Notes: generated by a model not told the origin, from the sequence alone. Counted from the first letter of the stretch, positions 24,619 through 34,201 are shown. The stretch: 37,731 bases of DNA from Acidobacteriota bacterium (GCA_029862725.1 JAOTWT010000001.1:1-37731), one strand, 5' to 3'. A program made the numbers and translations.

Positions 24619-26475
24619 TCACCGGATCCCGGTTTCTTCGCTTTCTGCCCGTTCTATTTGCAGGGTCTTGATGTAACTCTGGTAGTAGAACTCAATTCTC
24701 TCTTTATAGCCGGCACGGTCAACAAACCGTTTCGGATCATAGGGGTCGCCCGGTTTATGCTTCTTGTGCAAATCGAAATGGCTTGCGTGGGAAGACACCC
24801 AAATATCGAAATTCATCTTCCTTTGGGCCGCGAACGTTTTAGCGTAGCTTTTGGCAATATTTGGAAACAGCGGCATGCCGAGCAATCTTACTCCGCGGCT
24901 GGTATTGACGCTTCCCATGTTTACGATCAAGACCCTGTACTTTTTGTTTTGATCTTTTGTCGTAAATGAAAAACTGCTGGCACCCTTTGTATGGCCCGGA
25001 TGGTGGTGCAGTTTGAGTTTGGTTCCGCCGAGACGGATCTTATCGCCCTGCCTGAGCACGCGGTCCACTTTGACGGGTTCAAACACGGCGCCCCCAAACT
25101 CGGCGGAGAATTCCAAAGGGTTTGAATTGAAGAATTGATGAACTCCGCCCGATTCAAGCACGGGGGCGTCGTCCTTGTGCACCATCAAGCGGGCGCCCGT
25201 GCGCCTTTTTATTTCGGAGAACGCGGCGACGTGGTCCCAATGGGCCTGGGTGGTGAGGAGAATTTTTATATCGGAGAATCTAAATCCAAGAGATTCAACG
25301 CTTGATTGGATATCCGAAGCGGAATCATAAACCCCTGTATTTACGAGAATGTGTCCATTAGGCGTCGTAATTAGATACGACGCCAGTTCGTATCCGCCCA
25401 CATAGTACAGATTTCCTACGATCCGAAAAGGCGGGTACATTCTGGTCCAGCTTTCATTTGTTATCGGGAGGCGGGAGAATTTTTCCGTTGGAAACGCACA
25501 CTTTAGCGCGTCGATAACAGGGCGCCACGATTTACTATCCTGCCGAATCCCCGGTTCCTGCTCGATATGTATAAACCGTCCCGGTTCGGGTGAGGTTTCG
25601 GCATACTCATTACAGGCTGCAGGTCCTTTCCCATTTGAGTAGCGTCCCTGAACATTCGTTCTGGCAATCAACGGACAGGCAGATGTTTTTCCGTCGTAGA
25701 TAGCAGCATCGACCTCGTTTCGGATCAGGCACTCCAGGAGTTTTCGTGAATTAGTGGTGACAGCTTTAGAACCCGAGCTCATAAACACGTTTGGGCAAAC
25801 CTCACGGCTTTTCATGCCATGAATCTGGACCGTCACCGTTTCCGGATATTTATCAGACAATACCTCGTGAGTTTTGTGAAACATGGTTTGGGTATTGTGA
25901 GCGACATCCGATTCCGCATACCTGCTATTTTCGGTTGCCTGCGTGCAACCGCTCAGAGTTTCGTTTGCGCGCCGGTGGGTTCCGGCCAATAAAAAGGCCT
26001 TTGCTCCGGTTTGAAGAAATGCTTCGATGCCTTCGTTTTCCGTGTTTTCGTCCGAGATCGCATGCGGTACCTCTATAATCAAACGGCTTTTCGAGTCCGG
26101 GTCAAAAACAAAAAACCCCCATCCGTTTTTGAAAGGGCTTTCTTCCAGCAATAGAAACTCCCTCTCGGTCGAATCGTCGGTAAACCTCGTGATCTTGTAT
26201 GGAAATGACTGGCTCTTGATAATTTCGAAGGCTTTGCCGGGCTGTTTGTCGAGAATGTTATTGAGCATCTCTTCCCATGCGGTTTTTTGACCATCCGTCG
26301 GGACTTTGAACTGGTTTGATCCCTCGCCAGGTTGGCTCTTCGCTATGTCGCTTACCTTTTTTGTCAGACTGCCCCTTTGCGTTTCGATCCCGGCACCATC
26401 GTCGATTCCCTCAACAACGGGTGCGTGCGCAAGACTCACAAAGAGTAATGAAATTGAAATAAAGAGCTGATACAT
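24619..26475 (-). CDS. Two-domain exported protein: N-terminal putative amidohydrolase-like domain plus subclass B3 (QxHxDH) metallo-beta-lactamase
   Basis: The start is ATG 26475 because it opens a signal peptide (MYQLFISISLLFVSLAHA); a longer frame from 26613 adds 46 charged residues and is unlikely. Length is 618. Residues about 60-330 form a domain not normally found with B3 enzymes. Its histidines in VPHAISDEN (H138), AGTHRR (H167), ESDVAH (H193) and QIHG (H219) resemble a zinc amidohydrolase of N-formylglutamate-hydrolase type, with moderate confidence. Residues about 350-600 are a B3 metallo-beta-lactamase: QAHWDH (Q410-H415), the DAPVLESGG loop, PGHTKG (H495) and SSHASHFDLHKK (H563). 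Gln replaces the first zinc-binding His, as in GOB-type enzymes. The gene lies 68 bp before the transporter. The substrate could be something other than a beta-lactam. Confidence 0.87.
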   Translation of the reverse strand: MYQLFISISLLFVSLAHAPVVEGIDDGAGIETQRGSLTKKVSDIAKSQPGEGSNQFKVPTDGQKTAWEEMLNNILDKQPGKAFEIIKSQSFPYKITRFTDDSTEREFLLLEESPFKNGWGFFVFDPDSKSRLIIEVPHAISDENTENEGIEAFLQTGAKAFLLAGTHRRANETLSGCTQATENSRYAESDVAHNTQTMFHKTHEVLSDKYPETVTVQIHGMKSREVCPNVFMSSGSKAVTTNSRKLLECLIRNEVDAAIYDGKTSACPLIARTNVQGRYSNGKGPAACNEYAETSPEPGRFIHIEQEPGIRQDSKSWRPVIDALKCAFPTEKFSRLPITNESWTRMYPPFRIVGNLYYVGGYELASYLITTPNGHILVNTGVYDSASDIQSSVESLGFRFSDIKILLTTQAHWDHVAAFSEIKRRTGARLMVHKDDAPVLESGGVHQFFNSNPLEFSAEFGGAVFEPVKVDRVLRQGDKIRLGGTKLKLHHHPGHTKGASSFSFTTKDQNKKYRVLIVNMGSVNTSRGVRLLGMPLFPNIAKSYAKTFAAQRKMNFDIWVSSHASHFDLHKKHKPGDPYDPKRFVDRAGYKERIEFYYQSYIKTLQIERAESEETGIR

Positions 26476-26594
26476 CCTGTGCTTAGATTTAAAAGAAAGG
26501 GGGAAGGAAAGCCACCGGCATGACTTCAGCTTCCCCCTTGATTTGATTTGATCCGGCACTCCGGCGTTACGCGCGGGCCGCCAGGTTAGCGGGA

Positions 26595-26613
26595 GTGAGG
26601 ACCGGGCCCTCAC
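26595..26613 (-). terminator. Hairpin in the receptor/metallo-hydrolase gap (no T-run)
   Basis: On the minus strand, GTGAGG/CCTCAC forms a 6-bp stem just after the receptor stop codon; with neighbouring G/C pairs and a bulge it may reach 8-9 bp. It is followed by no T-run, so it fits an mRNA-stabilising or attenuating hairpin better than a full terminator. It could explain unequal expression of receptor and downstream genes. Confidence 0.3.
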
Positions 26614-26624
26614 CCCCTGCCAGA

Positions 26625-29600
26625 CTAGAAGTTAAACTTCAACGCAAACTGCATCAGCCGCGGATTCGTGATGGTACAGGTGGTCTGTCCAAAGCTGATA
26701 CTGAAGATATCCAGGTTCGGCGTACAGAAGTTGACGTGGTTAAAAGCGTTGAACACCTCCCAACGAAATTCCATATTTGATGATTCGGTGACCTTAAATC
26801 GCTTCGACAGATTAAAATCAAACGTGAAGCGCCGTGGACCGAAGATCGGTGTCTGCTCCAATTCACCCAACTCGCCCGGGTTCGGCAGGATAAACAACCC
26901 CTGGATCGAATTCGAATCTGCGCATGCCGCACCGGTCCTGCTCGACAGGCAGGGATCAAGCCAGAATGTCCCGCCCCCGATGTTTCTCCGGCCAACGAGA
27001 CGGCGAAGTTCACTGGCACTCATCTGCTGGGAAAGATTGACAGTGTTGTCGCCCGAAATAGCGGAGCGATGGAACGTGCCGATCCCGGATGTGATGGACA
27101 ACGGCCGGCCGCTTCGCCAGTTTACGATACCGCCAAATTGCCAACCTCCGATCACTTCATTCAAGAGACCGTTGGCTCCTGCGCCAAACCACTTACCCTT
27201 CCCAAATGGCAGTTCATAAACCCAGTTGGCTTTAAACAAGTGGCGTGGCATGAATTCGCCGGTCGTATAAAGAGGGTTCTGGACCGAACTGGGACGTGAA
27301 TCGTTCAGCAGTGCGTTATCATCCCCGTCGTAGTCCGAACGCGCCCGGCCGTAGGTGTAATTCGCCTGCATCGTGAAACCCTCTGAGAAACGCCGCCGAA
27401 GTTCGATCTCAAGCCCATGATAAGTGGATGAACCGTCGTTTGTGAGCCTGCGGGAGCTGGCCACAAATGGATTTGCAGAGAAGAAATTCAGAGGAAGCCG
27501 GCCTGCAAGCACCGCGCCCCAAAAACTACCCCCGTTAATACGGCTTTGACCGCTGGAAGGCCTGGATGTTCGGTCGATGAGCAGCTCGTCGAGGAATTCA
27601 CCAGGGGCGTTAAAATCAAGGGCATCAAGCAGACCCGAGGTAGTCGCCAAACGAGTTATATCTCCCGCAATAAGCACATCCATCAACGGGTTGGCGACGC
27701 TGCAACCGAAGGTTCTTTCGTCGAATCGATTGGAAACGCCATTAGCCCGGTTACAGGCGAGGTTCTGTTGCGCGAGGATAAACGACTGAAGGAACGTCAT
27801 TCCCGAGACAGAATCAAGCGCGTTTATGTTGTATTCGTTATAATCCGCAACCCTTCTGAGCTGGCGGCCGCGATTGCCCACATAACGAACTTCCACAGCC
27901 AGGTCTTTCATCACCTCGCGCTGAAAGCCCACAGTCCACTCTTGGTAATAAGGTGTTTGGAGGTCTCGGTCATAAGTACGAAAATCCTGCACAGTACTGT
28001 CGAGCAATGAACGCCTTACGGGGAGTTGGAAGGGCGGCGGGGCCGCGACCGGCGGATTCGCAGTGTTCAGGTTACGGAGGTAAAGCGTGTTGTTGATACA
28101 TGTACCGTCAGCCGGAATACAATCCTGATCCACCGTCAAACCTTCATTATCATCCACATTGCTGTCGATGATGGCGAAGTGGTCCTGCATATAGCTGATA
28201 CGAAATCCAGCTCGAACGGAAGTCTTTCCATTCTTAAATGGATCCCACGCAACGCCGATAACTGGCCCGAAGTTGTTAAAGTCGTTGTCCCAGAGCGGTA
28301 GACCGTTGTTCGCACCGCCAAGCACGTTCGGAACAGCGCATGTGTTGATCAGATTTCGCACATTGGAAGTGGTTGGATTCATTGGGAGTGTTCCCAGTAC
28401 AGGACACGCAGTTCCATCGAAAACACCCGGATTAAAGAAGCCGCCGGGTCCCGAAACACCAAAGACCGCACTTTCACCACCTTCGGGTATTAAGAGCAGG
28501 CCGCCGGTTTCGATCGGCACGGTGGCAAATTCCCATCTCAATCCAAGGTTTAACGATAGATTTGACCGGAGATTCCAGTTATCCTGGACAAAGGCGTCAA
28601 ACTCACGAACCCTGTATTTCCTACGTTCAGGAGCACCCGGCACAAACCCGGAATTGAGGTCTGTGATGTTGTAACGAATCTCCACTTCACTGATCGCTCC
28701 GACCAGGTTGTTCATCAAATCACGTACCGTTTCATAATCGGCTGATTCGATATCGGTTACCGCGCCGCCGGTCGAGAATGCCCGGAGGTCCCCCTCGCTC
28801 CAATCCGCGGGAAAATCGTTGTCGTCGAAATCAATATCGGGAAGTTGCTCAAAATAGGTATAGTTGTCGAGCCATCTGTGCCGAAACTCTCCGCCAAACT
28901 TGATCTGATGATTCCCGCGCACCCAACTAAAAGTGTCGCGCAGGTGCATGGTTACATTGTCGCGAACCGAGTCACCACCGCCCGGCTCGTAGGGGTCTGA
29001 GACCGTGTTGAGATCAAGCGTATAAGGAGTCCCAAATGGCTGTTTGCGCTGGAAGGCATTCTCTCCTCCAAGAAATCCAAAGCGAAACTCGTTGACGCTC
29101 GTCGCCGTGAAACTCGAAGTCAATCCCGCGCTGAAACCTTTTGAATAAGTAAGGCGCGCGCCTAATGGCCCCGTGTCCGGGAACTGCGGTTCGCGGTTAT
29201 TGATAAAATCCCCGTCGATCACTCGCTGGACATAGTTGATCGTACCGTAAAACGAGTGTTTATCGTTTATACGGTGGTCGATCCGGAACGAGGGCAGGTG
29301 CTGATTTGTCAGCGAAGAAGCGTTAAATCGAAAACCCCCTGTATTCAAACCGTCCCCAAGATCGAAATTGTTCGGAAGCGGGGTTGCTGCCAGCACGGTT
29401 CCCGAAATAAACGGATCCAGGGTAGCGGGGTTTGCCATGTTGAAGCGATTGTCAACACAGAATCTCCCGAGCGTTGCCTGGACGTTTGCGCTGCATTCGA
29501 GAATATTAACAGAGCGGATAAGGCCGGGGTTCGCCGCGACGTTCTCCGGTGTCGTCAAGAGGTTGTTCAAATACCGGAAGACCCCCTGCCTCGCTTGTGC

Positions 29601-30614
29601 GGTATACACAACGCGATTCACCGCGATTCCCCTGGACTCTCGCAGTTGCTCGTACCCAAAAAAGAAAAACGTCTTGTCCTTCCAAATCGGACCGCCGATC
29701 CGTCCGCCGAACTGGTTTCGGATGAGCTTTGGTCGTTCGACGCCGGCCGCGTTGTTGAAGAAATCATTGGCGTTAAAAACCGTGTTTCGATGGAACCAAA
29801 ATACTGAGCCGTGAAATTCGTTCGTGCCCGCGCGTGTAACCGCTGAGATCTGGGCCCCGCCGCGGCTGTACTCTGCAGACGAGATGCCGGTGATCACTTT
29901 GAACTCCTGAACATTTTCTGCAGAAAGTGCCAAAAGGGGCTGGTCGAGCATTATCGAGGAAGCGCGGTTCAGGTTGTCCTGGGTATCAATGCCATCCAAA
30001 CTGATATTGATCGAGCGGTGCCGTTGACCGTGAACAAAAAGTTTGTTGCCTTGGCCGTCGGGGCTTCGTTCGAAGTAAACCCCCGCCTGCAGGAATGCGA
30101 GATGCGAAGCGTTCCTGCCGTTGAGCGGAAGCTCCTGCACGCGTCTCTCATCAACAACCGTACTCAATTCTGCATCCGTGGTATTTACCAGCTCTTGTGC
30201 TTCCGAGGCATTAACCAGGACTTCCTCCTGGACACTACCGACCCGCATCGTGATCTTCAGGGTAGCGCTTTTGCCGACTTCCACAATGACGTCCTGCACG
30301 AGTGTCCTGCGAAAGTTTGTTGCTTCGGCCGCAACGGAATAACGGCCCAGGCGAACGTTCGGGATTACAAATGTGCCATTGCCTGTTGTCGTTGTGGTGT
30401 AGACGGTATTTGTTGCGAGATGTGTCGCTTTGACGGTTACGCCGGGAATCAACGCCTTTGATTCATCCATAACGCTCCCATCGATTCGTCCGGAAAGATC
30501 CTGAGCCACAAGTGATCCTGCTGTCAGGAGCAGAATCGCCACAAAACCGATCACGATCCCACTAATAGCTCGTTTGTGTGCTGAGTGATTATGTCGAAAT
30601 GCAATTAATTTCAT
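26625..30614 (-). CDS. TonB-dependent receptor with N-terminal carboxypeptidase-regulatory-like domain (Oar-like)
   Basis: This 1,329-residue outer-membrane protein starts at ATG 30614 behind AGGAGGAGA. The signal peptide contains VIGFVAILLLTAGSLVAQ. A regulatory-like beta-sandwich (about residues 40-125, GRIDGSVMDESKALIPGVTV, GNGTFVIPNVRLGRYSVAAE) is followed by the plug (VQELPLNGRNASHLAF, SISLDGIDTQDN-type region, GAQISAVTRAGTNEFHGSVF) and a long barrel ending in FALKFNF with the C-terminal Phe. Such Oar-like receptors are multiplied in Acidobacteriota and import or bind oligomeric substrates; ligand unknown. It heads the five-gene minus-strand run. Confidence 0.94.
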   Translation of the reverse strand: MKLIAFRHNHSAHKRAISGIVIGFVAILLLTAGSLVAQDLSGRIDGSVMDESKALIPGVTVKATHLATNTVYTTTTTGNGTFVIPNVRLGRYSVAAEATNFRRTLVQDVIVEVGKSATLKITMRVGSVQEEVLVNASEAQELVNTTDAELSTVVDERRVQELPLNGRNASHLAFLQAGVYFERSPDGQGNKLFVHGQRHRSINISLDGIDTQDNLNRASSIMLDQPLLALSAENVQEFKVITGISSAEYSRGGAQISAVTRAGTNEFHGSVFWFHRNTVFNANDFFNNAAGVERPKLIRNQFGGRIGGPIWKDKTFFFFGYEQLRESRGIAVNRVVYTAQARQGVFRYLNNLLTTPENVAANPGLIRSVNILECSANVQATLGRFCVDNRFNMANPATLDPFISGTVLAATPLPNNFDLGDGLNTGGFRFNASSLTNQHLPSFRIDHRINDKHSFYGTINYVQRVIDGDFINNREPQFPDTGPLGARLTYSKGFSAGLTSSFTATSVNEFRFGFLGGENAFQRKQPFGTPYTLDLNTVSDPYEPGGGDSVRDNVTMHLRDTFSWVRGNHQIKFGGEFRHRWLDNYTYFEQLPDIDFDDNDFPADWSEGDLRAFSTGGAVTDIESADYETVRDLMNNLVGAISEVEIRYNITDLNSGFVPGAPERRKYRVREFDAFVQDNWNLRSNLSLNLGLRWEFATVPIETGGLLLIPEGGESAVFGVSGPGGFFNPGVFDGTACPVLGTLPMNPTTSNVRNLINTCAVPNVLGGANNGLPLWDNDFNNFGPVIGVAWDPFKNGKTSVRAGFRISYMQDHFAIIDSNVDDNEGLTVDQDCIPADGTCINNTLYLRNLNTANPPVAAPPPFQLPVRRSLLDSTVQDFRTYDRDLQTPYYQEWTVGFQREVMKDLAVEVRYVGNRGRQLRRVADYNEYNINALDSVSGMTFLQSFILAQQNLACNRANGVSNRFDERTFGCSVANPLMDVLIAGDITRLATTSGLLDALDFNAPGEFLDELLIDRTSRPSSGQSRINGGSFWGAVLAGRLPLNFFSANPFVASSRRLTNDGSSTYHGLEIELRRRFSEGFTMQANYTYGRARSDYDGDDNALLNDSRPSSVQNPLYTTGEFMPRHLFKANWVYELPFGKGKWFGAGANGLLNEVIGGWQFGGIVNWRSGRPLSITSGIGTFHRSAISGDNTVNLSQQMSASELRRLVGRRNIGGGTFWLDPCLSSRTGAACADSNSIQGLFILPNPGELGELEQTPIFGPRRFTFDFNLSKRFKVTESSNMEFRWEVFNAFNHVNFCTPNLDIFSISFGQTTCTITNPRLMQFALKFNF

Positions 30615-30873
30615 TGTTGATCTCCTCCTGAAACAGGCTAAAACATTCGTCGAATTCGTTACCGTCGAACCAAAGAATGTGTAGCAAAATTAGCGAACTC
30701 AGTCTCGCATTTATGAAGCACACCCATTGCTGGCGTTCTAAATCGAGAGAGTCTTGCTCGTTTTTTTCGAAGTTGAGCGAAGTATACAACGAAAAGAGCT
30801 CTTTTGAGAAGGTTTTGGTTGACGAAATGGGATCAACTTCTGAGTCGTTTTATTTTCGGGACTGCGCGGCGCA

Positions 30874-31068
30874 TTTCAACATATTGACCGAAGACAAACG
30901 ACGCTTTGCGTGCCCCCTCAGCCCCTCAAGCTCAACCCGATCGGCAAAGACAGGTTTTATAATTTCTGGAGCTATGCCGAGGTGACCTTTGCAAGGGACT
31001 CAACCGGCAGGGTAACCGGACTCCAATGGGTCGGTCCGGGAGGCAAGAGTGATTAGACCAGGCACTAA
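30874..31068 (+). pseudogene. 3'-end remnant of a serine hydrolase gene (duplicate of 20024-20210)
   Basis: The last 133 bp (30936-31068) align without gaps to 20078-20210 with about 11 differences by eye. The upstream part (30874-30935) aligns more loosely, with an 8-nt insertion that breaks the frame. Read in frame it encodes PIGKDRFYNFWSYAEVTFAR and LQWVGPGGKSD, then a premature TAG where the parent has a Trp codon. There is no 5' part. It lies in the same orientation as its parent, on the far side of the receptor run, so the two copies form direct repeats around it. Confidence 0.9.
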
Positions 31069-31613
31069 TTCGTGTATTACGGAGTGCATTTTTACCCTTC
31101 CCCTCGGCAGGCAGTTACAATTCGAAAGCCAATTCATCCGGACACACGCGTCTCCAACTTGGCTTCAGTCTAATCCTTGAACAAGTCCAATACCTGACAT
31201 AAGATGAAGTCAATATTGAAGACCGAGCTAACTCCTTCGCGAACGCGGTATACCGGCCGCGGCCCAAATATTGGCCGGGATCGGGGCCATTACGCGACGG
31301 CAGTTGTTTGACGACCCAGAGAAAAGGGCCGGGATTGGCCTCATCCGGCGCAATCCAACACCCTGGGTTAACGGCGTTCAAATAGGAACTGATTGGTAGA
31401 GGCCACCATCACTTGTTCCGCAGCGCCCGTTCTATCGCCGTTGATTTCGATTGCGCCCTGGGGATTACGAGTTGATTGATCGGAGGTGGCTTACTGTGGC
31501 GCATTTCCCGATTGTCTGGAGGGACATCGGGTCAGTTCGGCGACTAACTCCCGGCAGAGTTCGCGTTTCGAAGGGTTACCTCCAGGTTTAGATCACACGA
31601 AAGGAGAACCAAC
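31069..31613. other. Long intergenic region before katG
   Basis: No gene is supported. A minus-strand frame at 31115-31381 (88 residues, starting MNAVNPGCWIAPDEANPGPF) is rich in Trp, Cys, Pro and Arg, has no ribosome-binding site and looks non-coding. The katG leader ends with AAAGGAG 8 nt before its ATG. A promoter for katG must lie here, but none is clear. Confidence 0.45.
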
Positions 31614-33980
31614 ATGTTAGATACCACATACAAATGCCCCGCGATTATCGAAGCCGCTCAATCGGTTGCGGAGCGCATAAGCAGACGAACGGTGCGGCTT
31701 TTCAGCAATACGAATTCATTCTGGGTCGTTGCCTTGGCCCTTGGCTGTTTGATAAGCATCAACAGCGGTACGGTTGTGGCACAGGATTCTACCAACGACG
31801 GAGGCAAACAAGTGATTGAAAAAAATAAAATGTCGCGGCCCTTTTCGAATCGCGACTGGTGGCCGAATCAGCTGAACCTCGACATACTGCATCAGAATTC
31901 CGCCAAGAGTAATCCAATGGGTGCGGATTTCAATTATTCCGAGGAGTTCAAGAAACTGGACCTGGAGGCCCTGAAGAAGGACATCAAAGAATTGATGACG
32001 ACTTCACAGGACTGGTGGCCGGCCGACTATGGCAACTATGGTCCGCTTTTCATACGGATGGCCTGGCACAGCGCCGGTACGTATCGTGTCTCTGACGGCC
32101 GCGGCGGCGCGGGTTACGGGACACAGCGCTTTGCCCCTCTCAACAGCTGGCCCGACAACGCAAACCTCGACAAGGCCCGCAGGTTGCTTTGGCCAATCAA
32201 ACAAAAGTACGGCAACAAGATCTCTTGGGCGGACCTGATGGTGCTCACCGGCAACTGCGCCCTGGAGTCGATGGGACTCAAGACTTACGGATTCGCCGGT
32301 GGGCGGGAAGATGTTTGGGAGCCCCAAAAAGATATTTATTGGGGACCCGAAAGCGAATGGTTGGATGACAAGCGTTTCAGCGGCGACCGCGAACTCGAGA
32401 ATCCTTTTGCTGCTGTACAGATGGGCTTGATCTATGTAAATCCCGAGGGACCGAACGGAAAACCCGATCCGCTTGCGGCGGCAAAAGACATCCGAACGAC
32501 CTTTTCCCGCATGGCGATGAATGATGAGGAAACGGTTGCGCTCATTGCCGGCGGACACACGTTGGGTAAAGCACATGGCGCCGCCAATCCGAAGGGAAAT
32601 GTCGGTCCGGAGCCGGAAGCGGCTGGCATCGAAGAACAAGGATTCGGCTGGACGAATAAATACGGCAAGGGAAATGCCGAAGACACCATCACCAGCGGCC
32701 TTGAGGGAGCATGGACTTCAACGCCTGTACGTTGGTCAAACGAATTCTTCGACAATCTTTTTGACTACGAATGGGAACTGACAAAGAGTCCCGCCGGAGC
32801 ATTTCAGTGGACTCCCAAAGACAAAACTGCCCAAAATTCCGTGCCTGATGCTCACGTTGCCACGAGAAGACACGCCCCGATGATGTTAACCACCGACTTG
32901 GCACTGAAGGTAGACCCGATCTACGGTCCGATCTCAAAACGATTCCTTGAGAACCCGAAGGAGTTTGAAACTGCCTTCGCCAAGGCTTGGTACAAGTTGA
33001 CTCACCGGGACTTGGGACCCATTTCGCGGAGTCTCGGCCCGGAGGTTGCCGCGCCGCAGTTATGGCAAGATCCTGTTCCCGCGGTTGATCATCCATTGAT
33101 TAATGACCAGGACATTTCCGTTCTCAAGGGCAAGGTCCTCGCCTCGGGTCTCTCCGTTTCACAAATGGTCTCAACCGCTTGGGCATCCGCTGCCAGTTTC
33201 CGCGGCTCCGACAAACGGGGAGGAGCAAATGGTGCGCGAATTCGCCTTGCGCCTCAGAAGGACTGGGAAGTCAATCAACCAGCCGAACTTGTGGAGGTTT
33301 TGGGAGCTCTTAAAAAGATCCAAGACGATTTTAACGGCTCGCAGTCCGGCGGAAAGAAAGTCTCGCTGGCCGATTTGATCGTGCTTGCCGGTTGCGCAGG
33401 CGTTGAGCAAGCGGCGAAGAGGGCCGGACATGACATTCAGGTTCCGTTCAGTCCGGGACGCACGGACACGTCCCAGCAAATGACCGATGTAGAATCCTTT
33501 GCGGTGCTCGAACCGACCGCGGACGGATTCCGCAACTACCTCCGAAAAGGACACAAACGCTCGGCGGAGGAATTGCTTGTTGATAAGGCGCAGTTGTTGA
33601 TGTTGACAGCTCCGGAGATGACGGTGCTGGTCGGTGGCATGCGGGTTTTGAACGCAAACTTTCAAAAGTCCCAAACCGGCGTCTTTACAAAGCGACCGGA
33701 GACATTGACCAATGATTTCTTTGTCAACCTGCTGGACATGAGCACGGTTTGGGAGAAATCCGCTGACAGCGACGATCTTTTTGTCGGAAAGGACCGCAAG
33801 TCTGGCGGTGTCAAGTGGACCGGAAGCCGGGTCGATCTGGTGTTTGGTTCGAACTCACAACTTCGAGCCATCGCCGAAGTTTATGCCAGCGACGACTCTA
33901 AACAGAAGTTTGCAGAAGACTTCGCAGCAGTCTGGAACAAGGTCATGAACCTCGATCGCTTCGATCTAAAGTCCAGATAG
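31614..33980 (+). CDS. katG: Catalase-peroxidase KatG with signal peptide (probably exported)
   Basis: This bifunctional haem enzyme breaks down hydrogen peroxide. At 788 residues it exceeds cytoplasmic KatG (about 720-740) by an N-terminal extension with a hydrophobic core (SFWVVALALGCLISINSGTV, about 35-54) and cleavage near VVAQ, as in periplasmic KatP-type forms. All key residues are visible: Arg148/Trp151/His152 (FIRMAWHSAGTYR), Tyr274 (IYVNPEGPNG) and Met300 (FSRMAMND), which form the Trp-Tyr-Met adduct, and proximal His315 (AGGHTLGKAHGA). The C-terminal non-haem domain is complete. The start follows AAAGGAG at a good distance. A terminator follows at 34002-34033. It stands alone, without furA or oxyR neighbours. 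Confidence 0.96.
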   Translation: MLDTTYKCPAIIEAAQSVAERISRRTVRLFSNTNSFWVVALALGCLISINSGTVVAQDSTNDGGKQVIEKNKMSRPFSNRDWWPNQLNLDILHQNSAKSNPMGADFNYSEEFKKLDLEALKKDIKELMTTSQDWWPADYGNYGPLFIRMAWHSAGTYRVSDGRGGAGYGTQRFAPLNSWPDNANLDKARRLLWPIKQKYGNKISWADLMVLTGNCALESMGLKTYGFAGGREDVWEPQKDIYWGPESEWLDDKRFSGDRELENPFAAVQMGLIYVNPEGPNGKPDPLAAAKDIRTTFSRMAMNDEETVALIAGGHTLGKAHGAANPKGNVGPEPEAAGIEEQGFGWTNKYGKGNAEDTITSGLEGAWTSTPVRWSNEFFDNLFDYEWELTKSPAGAFQWTPKDKTAQNSVPDAHVATRRHAPMMLTTDLALKVDPIYGPISKRFLENPKEFETAFAKAWYKLTHRDLGPISRSLGPEVAAPQLWQDPVPAVDHPLINDQDISVLKGKVLASGLSVSQMVSTAWASAASFRGSDKRGGANGARIRLAPQKDWEVNQPAELVEVLGALKKIQDDFNGSQSGGKKVSLADLIVLAGCAGVEQAAKRAGHDIQVPFSPGRTDTSQQMTDVESFAVLEPTADGFRNYLRKGHKRSAEELLVDKAQLLMLTAPEMTVLVGGMRVLNANFQKSQTGVFTKRPETLTNDFFVNLLDMSTVWEKSADSDDLFVGKDRKSGGVKWTGSRVDLVFGSNSQLRAIAEVYASDDSKQKFAEDFAAVWNKVMNLDRFDLKSR

Positions 33981-34001
33981 ATCGAACATCGATATCGCAA
34001 T

Positions 34002-34033
34002 GGACCTGCTCAGGCGCATCTCCGAGCAGGTCC
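34002..34033 (+). terminator. Rho-independent terminator of katG
   Basis: A perfect 10-bp stem, GGACCTGCTC/GAGCAGGTCC, with a 12-nt loop begins 21 bp after the katG stop and is followed by TTTACCTT. The stem is strong; the T-run is short. Confidence 0.75.
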
Positions 34034-34201
34034 TTTACCTTCACAGGCAGAAATTTGCGCCTACGGGTCCGGTCGGGTTAACGATTTGCTTACTGAAACA
34101 GAAAGCGTGGAACTTTTCTAACTTACTGATATATATAGTTTTATATTTTAATCTCGACAAGATTCAAATTATGAGATTGGCGAAAAATTAAAGAGCATTA
34201 T

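Noticed and set aside
24476..26613. Long form of the metallo-beta-lactamase fusion starting at 26613
   Set aside because: The extra 46 residues are basic and unlike a leader; the internal Met at 26475 opens a clean signal peptide.
31115..31381. 88-residue minus-strand frame before katG
   Set aside because: Trp/Cys/Pro/Arg-rich composition, no ribosome-binding site, no neighbours on that strand; probably non-coding.
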